NCBI GenBank assembly: GCA_903872875.1
Contig: CAIQMJ010001100.1
Span: 1 to 5,500, forward strand
Source of the DNA: an uncultured Variovorax sp.
GTDB lineage: Bacteria > Pseudomonadota > Gammaproteobacteria > Burkholderiales > Burkholderiaceae_C
Reading direction: 5' to 3'
Length of the DNA stretch: 5,500 nucleotides
Shown piece by piece: positions 1 to 4,991 of the stretch. The notes under the pieces are model-generated. The model did no database searches. It saw only the letters and a list, made by a program, of their open reading frames with translations, and was not told where the DNA came from. Made by a program: the position numbers and the translations under genes. The stretch's first letter is position 1. Every line of letters starts with the position of its first letter.

Positions 1-134
1 TCAATCAATTCTCTTAAAATACAATCAATAATTACAATGTCTTAAACAACCATGCCAATCGACAGCCATTGTTCGCTCCCCTTCATCTTGAATTTCTGCC
101 GCGGCGGTCGGGTGGGCGCGGGCGCGCCGCGTTG
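1..134. other. A+T-rich non-coding left edge
   Basis: No credible gene is seen here. In the first 60 bases 44 are A or T, in sharp contrast to the G+C-rich remainder, and the octamer CAATCAAT occurs twice (2-9 and 22-29). Several -10-like hexamers are present on the plus strand (TAAAAT at 15-20, TACAAT at 20-25 and 33-38), but none has a convincing -35 partner, so no promoter is called. The stretch lies directly downstream of the phage holin gene. It could be a spacer after the lysis cassette, a horizontally acquired boundary, or the start of an unseen neighbour to the left. Confidence 0.5.
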
Positions 135-689
135 TTACTTCGCCGCCTGTTCGGCAATCTTGCGCACCGCGTCACCGGCCCGCTTCGACCCGGCCGACGA
201 GCCGAGCCAGTAGTTGCAGACCTGCCCGAACGCGATCGACAGCGCCCCGAACATGACGTTCAGCAGCTGGAAGGCGTTCGGCGGCAGGTCGGCCGGCACG
301 ACGAACAGCCGGTAGATGCAGAAGAAGTAGCCCAGGACGATCAGCCCCGAGACCATCGGCGCGCCCCAGGCGATGCCGGAACCGGCCCGCGCCAGCTCCA
401 CTGTCTGGCTGCGCGCGCTCTGCGTGTCGGCCAGCCCTGCGGCTTCTCGCGCCTGATCCACCTTGGCCAGCTCGAGCTGCAGCGTGCTCTCGGCAGCCCT
501 GAGCGCCACGATCTGGTCGCCGCTCAGCGAACCCGAGGACAGCGCGACGGCCACCTCGTCGACGCTGGCGTCCGGCCGGCCGAGCACCTTGTCGGCGATC
601 ACCTTCACCGCGGCGCCAGCGAGTGGGCCGCCGAGCACTGCCGCGAGGCCAGGGGCAACGCTGCCCACAATGTCTTTCCAGTCAGCCAT
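135..689 (-). CDS. Phage holin, three-transmembrane GTA type
   Basis: This 184-residue protein fits the three-helix holin family found in gene transfer agents and prophages (GTA_holin_3TM). Such holins sit in the inner membrane and release or activate the endolysin. What is seen: a hydrophobic, Gly/Ala-rich N-terminal segment (about residues 8-30), a charged and probably helical middle (about 55-100), then two clear membrane helices (about 105-131 and 140-162) ending in a NYWLGSSAGS-like turn and a basic tail rich in Lys and Arg. The ATG at 689 is preferred over the GTG at 692 because AAAGGG lies 7 bases before it. The start overlaps the endolysin stop (TGATG), which implies translational coupling. 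The frame is intact, but with a broken endolysin beside it the protein may have no working partner. Family assignment comes from pattern and context; the lysis role is inferred. Confidence 0.75.
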   Translation of the reverse strand: MADWKDIVGSVAPGLAAVLGGPLAGAAVKVIADKVLGRPDASVDEVAVALSSGSLSGDQIVALRAAESTLQLELAKVDQAREAAGLADTQSARSQTVELARAGSGIAWGAPMVSGLIVLGYFFCIYRLFVVPADLPPNAFQLLNVMFGALSIAFGQVCNYWLGSSAGSKRAGDAVRKIAEQAAK

Positions 690-1198
690 CACGACACCCT
701 TTCCCGGATCCAGCCATAGAGGAACGCGCGCTGCGACTTGTTGCCCTCGGTGATCTCGAGGTAGCGCGTCGCCTGCACGCCGTTGAGGGCGCGCCAGCGC
801 AGGAACGCGCGCAGGGCCTCGATGCTGATCGGACCGAGTCGCCCATCGACGAACAGATCTGCGTAGCGGCTGCCGGTGTCGTTGAAGCCGTTGAGCCAGC
901 GCTGCAGCATGGTCGCCGCGGCTGCCGGCCCCATGTTGACTCCGGTGTCGATCAGCTCGGCCGCGATGTCGGCATTGACCTGACCCACCTGGTCGAATCG
1001 TGGTTCGACGATGTACCGCTGCGCGTAGATCGATCGCGCCAGCCTGATCGGGAGCGCACGCATGTCGCCGTCGTAGCCGTTGGCACGGGCCACGGCCTGC
1101 GTGATGCCCTAGTTCGTCGGGCCGCCACGGTCGGCCGGATGGTCGACGTAGCCCTTTTCGACCGCGATGATGCGGTCAACGATCTCGTCTGATGTCAT
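689..1198 (-). pseudogene. Phage endolysin, GH108 family, with internal TAG stop
   Basis: The reading frame from the ATG at 1198 encodes 169 residues of a glycoside hydrolase family 108 muramidase, which cleaves the glycan strands of peptidoglycan during phage lysis. The length is normal for the family. Seen: the catalytic Glu14 in a VEKGYV motif, then D23-R-G-G-P-T-N, a stop at codon 30 (TAG, 1111-1109), and immediately G31-I-T-Q in the same frame. The stop replaces one residue, usually aromatic, of the family's GGxTxxGIT signature; everything else reads through without a frameshift. Downstream are DTGVNMGP (85-91) and a C-terminal peptidoglycan-binding part with a VDGRLGP motif (117-123). 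A GTG at 1093 could restart translation but would lose Glu14. The start is supported by GGAG 7 bases upstream. Both ends overlap their neighbours (ATGA and TGATG). It is most likely a nonsense-mutated gene; a sequencing error or amber suppression is possible. Confidence 0.85.
697..702 (-). promoter_or_regulatory. Ribosome binding site of the holin gene
   Basis: AAAGGG on the minus strand ends 7 bases before the ATG at 689 and only 4 before the GTG at 692. It therefore favours the ATG. It lies within the last codons of the endolysin reading frame. Confidence 0.5.
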
Positions 1199-1320
1199 GC
1201 CTTATCTCCACGGCCCGCGAAGTAGGCCTTCAAGTGCTTCCAGATCACCGAACAGACATACCAGGCGAGCCCACTGGAGACCATCAGGAAGCCTTCGCTG
1301 ACCCAGCCCGCGCGCACCAC
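1195..1320 (-). pseudogene. 3' end of a small phage membrane protein gene
   Basis: This frame ends at a TGA that overlaps the endolysin ATG (ATGA), the tight packing expected of a phage lysis cassette. The visible residues include a hydrophobic run, GFLMVSSGLAWYVCSVIW, that can form one membrane helix, followed by a short basic tail ending GRGDKA. The family is not recognised; a second holin or an accessory lysis membrane protein fits the position. A GTG at 1320 would give a 41-residue product. The frame also stays open further upstream, into sequence that on the other strand is panE-like, so the true 5' part has probably been lost at the junction near 1320-1340. The left boundary is firm and the right one is approximate. 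Confidence 0.45.
1206..1209 (-). promoter_or_regulatory. Ribosome binding site of the endolysin gene
   Basis: GGAG on the minus strand stands 7 bases before the ATG at 1198. It fixes the start upstream of the internal TAG, showing that the gene originally began ahead of the catalytic Glu codon rather than at the GTG at 1093. Confidence 0.6.
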
Positions 1321-1340
1321 GCGCCACGCTACGCCCACGC
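1317..1340. repeat. Three CCACGC copies at the phage/panE junction
   Basis: The hexamer CCACGC occurs at 1317-1322, 1324-1329 and 1335-1340. This is where minus-strand phage coding ends and plus-strand panE similarity begins. Short direct repeats like these can mediate deletion or illegitimate recombination. In G+C-rich DNA they may also arise by chance, so the link to the breakpoint is inference. Confidence 0.4.
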
Positions 1341-1885
1341 ACCTGGGCCGTGAGCACACGCTGGGTTTCGGCGAGCTCTACGGCGGCCGGTCGAAACGCA
1401 TCGACGCACTCGCCGCGGCGTTCTCCGCTGCGCGCTTCGACAGCCGGCCCAGCGACTCGATCCTGCAGGTGCTGTGGGAACGCTGGGTGCATGTGGCGGC
1501 GCTGGCTGGCATCACCACATTGCTGCGCGCGAACGTCGGCGACATCGTGCGGGCCGGTGCACAGGACCTTGCACTCGACATGCTCGACGAATGCGCACGG
1601 ATCGCAGCGCACAACGGCTTCGCACCGCGGCCGGAAGCACTGGAGCGCACGCGCGCCACGCTGACCGGCGTGGGCTCCACGCTCACGGCGTCGATGCTGC
1701 GCGACATCGAGCGCGGTGCGCGGACCGAAGGCGAGCACGTCATCGGCGACCTGCTGCGCCGCGGCCGCTGGTTCACTGCCGACACGGTGCTGCTGCCGGT
1801 CGCCTTTGCGCAGATGCAGGCCCATGAGGCGCGTTGCGCCCGCGAAGCGGCCGAGACCGCACAGTCCCGGCTCCGCGTGGCCTGA
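1331..1885 (+). pseudogene. panE: 2-dehydropantoate 2-reductase, C-terminal fragment
   Basis: About 184 codons up to the TGA at 1883 resemble the end of the NADPH-binding domain and the whole helical C-terminal domain (ApbA_C) of ketopantoate reductase-family enzymes, which reduce 2-dehydropantoate in pantothenate synthesis or act on related 2-keto acids. Seen: a THLGREHTLGFGELYGGRS strand-turn region, then LQVLWERWVHVAALAGITTL, NVGDIV, a LDECARIAAHNGF helix, and TASMLRDIERGARTEGEHVIGDL near the end, all typical of the family. Full-length members have roughly 300-330 residues; the GxGxxG dinucleotide-binding N-terminus is absent. No ATG precedes the fragment in frame; the frame is open only from about 1226, through DNA that codes for the phage protein on the other strand. 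By my alignment with the E. coli enzyme, the catalytic lysine position holds Arg (codon 1481-1483). It is a 5'-truncated remnant and not expected to be functional. Confidence 0.8.
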
Positions 1886-1896
1886 GACGACGCTGC

Positions 1897-2016
1897 CACT
1901 TCAGCGCTGCGATCTACACCACCGTGATGGCGATGGCGACCGTGGCACTGATCGCGATGGCCTGCCTGATCCAGTTCGTCGCCGACCGCTTCGTGCGCTT
2001 CCTGAACGAGCGCTGA
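1897..2016 (+). pseudogene. metI: MetI-type ABC permease, C-terminal fragment
   Basis: About 39 codons (His-Phe-Ser at 1897 through the TGA at 2014) match the last membrane helix and tail of MetI-family permeases of methionine-type ABC importers: AAIYTTVM, then a hydrophobic helix, then LIQFVADRFVRFL. E. coli MetI ends with the closely similar pattern YNATVM...LIQFAGDRIVR. A full MetI has about 217 residues, so over 80% is missing. The fragment starts about a dozen bases after the panE stop, with no start codon or ribosome site of its own; an upstream ATG at 1834 would read through panE DNA in another frame. It converges on the minus-strand operon, which carries a MetQ-type binding protein, so it is probably the stub of that system's permease. 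The family call rests on a short segment; the left boundary is uncertain by 10-15 bases. Confidence 0.65.
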
Positions 2017-2033
2017 TCGAGCATGTTCAGCGC
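2010..2033. terminator. Inverted repeat between convergent stop codons
   Basis: GCGCTGA (2010-2016) and TCAGCGC (2027-2033) form a perfect 7-base stem around a 10-base loop. The stem holds both the metI-fragment stop (2014-2016) and the AhpD-like gene stop (2029-2027 on the minus strand). The position suits a bidirectional terminator, but no T-run follows on either side and the stem is short, so this is a weak candidate. Confidence 0.3.
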
Positions 2034-2359
2034 GTGCTGCGGATCGCTTGCAGCGTCGTGCCGAACTGGCCGATCGCGGCACCCGCGCGCAGTTCGGCCG
2101 CGACCAGCACGGCCTCGGCGATCTCGCCTTCGGTGGCGCCGAGCAGGCGTGCGTTCTTGGTATGCAAGGTGAGGCAAGCTACGCATTGCGTCACATGGGT
2201 CACGGCAACGGCGATCAGCTCCTTCGTCTTCGGCGACAGGTGGCCAGGCGCGAAGACGGCCTGCTCGAAGTCGGCGAAGGCGCTGAACGACTCGGGCGCA
2301 AGGTCCGACAGGGCGCGCATGCTGTCGGCCTGTGTCCAGTCGATGCGTTCTTGGCTCAT
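2027..2359 (-). CDS. AhpD-like / carboxymuconolactone decarboxylase family protein
   Basis: A 110-residue single-domain protein of the carboxymuconolactone decarboxylase (AhpD) superfamily. Its core motif is visible as C59-V-A-C62-L-T-L-H66, the CxxC...H redox centre of alkylhydroperoxidase-like members, followed by the usual KNARLLGATEGEIAEAVLVAAEL helix pair. The thiol pair points to peroxidase or disulfide reductase chemistry rather than decarboxylation. It starts at the ATG at 2359, 8 bases after the stop of the SfnB-like gene; GAGGAA partly formed by that stop codon provides the ribosome site. It is the last gene of the operon and ends against the converging metI stub. A role in removing peroxide leaked by the two flavin monooxygenases upstream, or in handling a reactive sulfur product, is inferred. 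The frame stays open well upstream of the ATG, but that part is a shadow of the neighbour. Confidence 0.8.
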   Translation of the reverse strand: MSQERIDWTQADSMRALSDLAPESFSAFADFEQAVFAPGHLSPKTKELIAVAVTHVTQCVACLTLHTKNARLLGATEGEIAEAVLVAAELRAGAAIGQFGTTLQAIRSTR

Positions 2360-2363
2360 GGGG

Positions 2364-2369
2364 TTCCTC
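2364..2369 (-). promoter_or_regulatory. Ribosome binding site of the AhpD-like gene
   Basis: GAGGAA on the minus strand lies 4 bases before the ATG at 2359 and overlaps the TGA stop (2370-2368) of the preceding gene. Ribosomes terminating there can reload at once, which supports coupled translation and this choice of start. Confidence 0.55.
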
Positions 2370-3513
2370 AGGTGTAGAGATCGGCGGTGAATTCCCCGGA
2401 CAGCGCCCAGCGCCCCAGCGTGCGCAGCTTGTAGTCCAGGGGATCGTGAAGGGTGTGCGTGCGGGCATTGCGCCAGTAGCGGTCGAGGCCGAGTTCGGTC
2501 TGCGCAGCGCGCGTACCGGCAGCATCGAAGAGTTCCTGGCTCACGAACAGGCTGGCCCGGTGCGCCAGCACCTTGGCCTCGGTAATGGCCAGGCCGACGA
2601 CGCGGCGCTGAGTCGGTGTCACGGCATCCCCAGCATCCCAGGCTTGCTGCAGCAAGGCCGCGGCGCGGTCGGCCAGCACGGCGGCGGCCACGGACTGCAG
2701 ATGCATCTCGCCGAAACGCTGCAGGCGGTAGGGATCTTCTGCCGCCGTGGCAACGCCGGCGTACAGCCAAGGTCGAGTTCCCGTCAGCGTGAGTTCGCGC
2801 GCAGCCTCAAGCGCGCCCTCGGCAATGCCCAGGTACAGGTTCACCAGGATCAGCTGGCCGAGGCAGGTGCGCAGCGAATGGCGGACCGTCGCCGCGTCGG
2901 TGGGCCGGCGCAGCACGTCGGCCTGCGGCACGCGCACCTGCGCAAAGTCGACGGACACGCTGTCGGTCTGGCGCTGCCCGATGGCCTGCCAGTCGTCATT
3001 GACCGTGACACCCGGCGCCTGCGTGGCGAGCACACCGAGCAGCAGCTTCCCGCTGGCAGCGTGCACGGCGGAGAAGGTCATCAGATCGGAACCCTGCGCG
3101 CCCGAGCAGAAGCCCTTGGTGCCGGTCAGGATCTGGCCCGCATCGTCTTCGGCCGACACCAGTCGGGGGTCGAGCGGATTCATCGCATTGCCCCACCAGA
3201 GGCCTTCGCCCACAGTCGCACGCAGCCAGCGCGACTGCTGCGCCGGGGTGCCGTAGATCAGCACGGTCGCGACCTGCAGGTGATGGAAGGCCAGCAGATG
3301 CGCCAATGCACTGTCGACGCGCGCCACGCGGCGCACGGTGTCATAGACCGCCGGCCATGCAGCGCCCTGTCCACCGAACGCGATGGGCACGGCCTGCGCG
3401 AGCAGACCCGCATCGCGCAGCAGTGCCTTCTCATGTGCAGCATGGCCGCCGCGCCGGTCGCGTTCCACGGCTGTCGCACGCAGCGCAGCGAGCACTTCGT
3501 CGGCCACCGTCAT
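2368..3513 (-). CDS. SfnB/DszC-type flavin-dependent monooxygenase
   Basis: A 381-residue protein with the acyl-CoA dehydrogenase fold, of the branch that includes SfnB (sulfur acquisition) and DszC (dibenzothiophene S-oxidation). These enzymes use FMNH2 and O2 rather than acyl-CoA. Seen: helical N-terminal domain (about 1-105, with IAFGGQG at 44-50), middle beta domain with GTKGFCSGAQGSD (131-143), and C-terminal helical bundle ending in the SfnB-like signature DRYWRNARTHTLHDP (344-358), whose His356 corresponds to the conserved active-site region. The length is near that of SfnB proteins. Its ATG at 3513 overlaps the stop of the DszA-like gene (ATGA), and its stop forms part of the next gene's ribosome site, so the three genes are one transcription unit. 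Likely job: S-oxygenation of an imported thioether, sulfoxide or sulfone ahead of, or together with, the neighbouring monooxygenase. The substrate is unknown. It needs a flavin reductase not seen here. Confidence 0.82.
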   Translation of the reverse strand: MTVADEVLAALRATAVERDRRGGHAAHEKALLRDAGLLAQAVPIAFGGQGAAWPAVYDTVRRVARVDSALAHLLAFHHLQVATVLIYGTPAQQSRWLRATVGEGLWWGNAMNPLDPRLVSAEDDAGQILTGTKGFCSGAQGSDLMTFSAVHAASGKLLLGVLATQAPGVTVNDDWQAIGQRQTDSVSVDFAQVRVPQADVLRRPTDAATVRHSLRTCLGQLILVNLYLGIAEGALEAARELTLTGTRPWLYAGVATAAEDPYRLQRFGEMHLQSVAAAVLADRAAALLQQAWDAGDAVTPTQRRVVGLAITEAKVLAHRASLFVSQELFDAAGTRAAQTELGLDRYWRNARTHTLHDPLDYKLRTLGRWALSGEFTADLYT

Positions 3514-4886
3514 GCCAGGTTCCGTGGCTCAGCGCCGACCCGATACGCACCGGCAGGATGGCGCGCGGGCAGTCTCGGGCCAGCACCGAAAAGCTTGTCG
3601 CGCAGACTGCCCTCCGTGTATTCGGTCTTGTAGCTGCCTCGGCTCTGCAGCTCGGGCACGACCAGATCGACGAAGTCGACGAAGCCCTCCGGTACCACGG
3701 TGCGCACGAGGTTGAATCCGTCGATGTCCGCATCGCGCACCCAGGACTCGAGTTCGTCGGCTACGCGCTGGGGCGAGCCGACGATCGGCGTGTGCCGGCT
3801 GCCCAGCGTCATCTGATCGAGCAGCTTGCGGACCGACCAGCGCTTCTCGCTCTGGGTCGTCACGGACTCGAGAAAGGACTGCACCGCATCGGTCTTGACC
3901 AGGCTGATCGGCTCGTCGAGGTCATAGCGGGAAAAGTCGATGCCGGTCTGGCTCGAGAAATGTGCGAGCCCAGCCTGGGCGCTGGCATGGAGGCGGTACT
4001 CCGCGTACTTCTCCTGCGCCAGCCCGTCGGTGGGTGCCACCACGACGACCACGCCAAGAAAGAAGCGCAGGTCCTGCGGGTTCCGGCCAAAGGCGGTCGC
4101 ACGCTGCCTGATCTTGGCAACGATCTCGCGGGCCTGCTGCTTGTTGCCGGACACGAACACGCATTCTGCGTGCCTGGCCGCGAAGTCGAGGCCGCGCGTC
4201 GACGCGCCCGCCTGGAACAGCACAGGCGTGCGCTGGACCGATGGCTCCGACAGGTGCGCGGCCTGCACGCGGTAATACGGCCCGTCATGGTCGATGGCAT
4301 GCACCCGTGTGGGCTCGGTGTACACGCGATGCGCGCGGTCACGCACCACGGCATCGTCTTCCCAACTGCCTTCCCACAGCTTGTAGGCCGCCGCCATGAA
4401 ATCCTCGGCACGCTCATAGCGCTCGTCATGGCCGTGCTGTCTGGCAAGACCCATGCCGCGCGCTGCGCTGTCGAGGAAGCCGGTCACGATGTTCCAGGCC
4501 ACGCGGCCGCGGCTCAGGTGGTCGAGCGTGGTGAAGCGGCGCGCGAGCGGGAACGGGTGCTCGTAGGTGAGGTTGACGGTGACGCCGAATCCCAGATGCC
4601 GCGTGGCATGCGCCATCAGCGGCACGAGCAGCAGCGGATCGTCGATCGGCATCTGCACCGCCTCGCGCAGGGCCGCATCGGGTCGGCCTTCGAAGACGTC
4701 GTTCGCACCGATGATGTCGGCCAGGAACAGGTTGTCGAAGCGGCCGCGCTCCAGTGCCTGCGCCAGCTCGACCCAGTAGGCGGAGTCGGTGTAGCGCTCG
4801 GACTGGTCGCGGGGATGGGTCCACAGGCCGTGGGCGATGTCACCCACGCAGCTCATGTGGACCGCGTTCATCAGGATTTTCTTCAT
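3510..4886 (-). CDS. FMN-dependent monooxygenase, NtaA/SnaA/DszA type
   Basis: A 458-residue luciferase-like flavin monooxygenase of the nitrilotriacetate monooxygenase / DszA / SnaA group, which uses FMNH2 from a separate reductase to oxidise C-N or C-S bonds in the cytoplasm. Seen: an N-terminal LMNAVHMSCVG strand, GRFDNLFLAD with Asp57, GVTVNLTYEHPFPLARRFTTLDHLSRGR (101-128), the WNIVTGFLDSAARGMGL segment (131-147; DszA has Ser where Gly136 stands), HDERYERAEDF (153-163), the flavin phosphate loop QAGASTRG (225-232), and a C-terminal DIDGFNLV strand (387-394). Length is typical (about 440-460). The ATG at 4886 has no clear purine-rich ribosome site. It follows metQ by 105 bases and overlaps the SfnB-like gene by 4. 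Inferred role: desulfurising oxygenation of the compound delivered by the MetQ-type transporter. The exact substrate cannot be read from sequence. Confidence 0.87.
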   Translation of the reverse strand: MKKILMNAVHMSCVGDIAHGLWTHPRDQSERYTDSAYWVELAQALERGRFDNLFLADIIGANDVFEGRPDAALREAVQMPIDDPLLLVPLMAHATRHLGFGVTVNLTYEHPFPLARRFTTLDHLSRGRVAWNIVTGFLDSAARGMGLARQHGHDERYERAEDFMAAAYKLWEGSWEDDAVVRDRAHRVYTEPTRVHAIDHDGPYYRVQAAHLSEPSVQRTPVLFQAGASTRGLDFAARHAECVFVSGNKQQAREIVAKIRQRATAFGRNPQDLRFFLGVVVVVAPTDGLAQEKYAEYRLHASAQAGLAHFSSQTGIDFSRYDLDEPISLVKTDAVQSFLESVTTQSEKRWSVRKLLDQMTLGSRHTPIVGSPQRVADELESWVRDADIDGFNLVRTVVPEGFVDFVDLVVPELQSRGSYKTEYTEGSLRDKLFGAGPRLPARHPAGAYRVGAEPRNLA

Positions 4887-4923
4887 GGGACACCGGAGCT
4901 TGGGGACCCGGCCGGATCTATGC

Positions 4924-4973
4924 GCGCCCGGGATGGGCGCAGCGGAGAGGGAGCGCTCGCGGGCGCAGCGCCC
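4924..4973. repeat. Clustered inverted and direct repeats between metQ and the monooxygenase
   Basis: The 105-base gap 4887-4991 contains several pairing possibilities. GCGCCC (4924-4929) pairs with GGGCGC (4935-4940) across 5 bases. GAGCGCTC (4951-4958) is a palindrome. GGGCGCAGCGCCC (4961-4973) is a near-perfect hairpin. The decamer GGGCGCAGCG is repeated directly at 4935-4944 and 4961-4970, so the arms can exchange partners. This could form an RNA structure that trims or attenuates the metQ transcript before the monooxygenase genes. No T-run and no recognised riboswitch consensus is seen. The function is inference. Confidence 0.4.
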
Positions 4974-4991
4974 GTTGCCTGACGGACCGGC

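Noticed and set aside
9..38. Plus-strand promoter in the A+T-rich edge
   Set aside because: Several -10-like hexamers exist but none has a good -35 at proper spacing, and no plus-strand gene follows.
101..130. G+C-rich inverted repeats after the holin stop (GCGGCG/CGCCGC and GGCGCG/CGCGCC) as a terminator
   Set aside because: The inner stem has a loop of only 2 bases, the outer loop is long and no T-run follows; chance repeats are expected in such sequence.
69..719. Plus-strand open frame of 216 codons over the holin
   Set aside because: Arg/His/Pro-rich translation without hydrophobic pattern; the opposite strand encodes a clear three-helix holin.
952..1179. Minus-strand frame of 75 codons inside the endolysin
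   Set aside because: Out of frame with the endolysin and Ser/Arg/Thr-rich; the real frame continues through the single TAG.
1202..1825. Minus-strand open frame of 207 codons opposite panE
   Set aside because: The plus strand here has recognisable ketopantoate reductase sequence; this is its antisense shadow.
2360..2770. N-terminal extension of the AhpD-like frame
   Set aside because: The extension runs through the SfnB-like gene in another frame, is rich in Arg and Pro, and the ATG at 2359 has a good ribosome site.
2332..3633. Plus-strand open frame of 433 codons
   Set aside because: It is antisense to the SfnB-like gene, has no recognisable domain and a residue mix typical of G+C-rich shadow frames.
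3306..4982. Plus-strand open frame of 558 codons
   Set aside because: It is antisense to the well-supported FMN monooxygenase gene; its length reflects high G+C, not coding.
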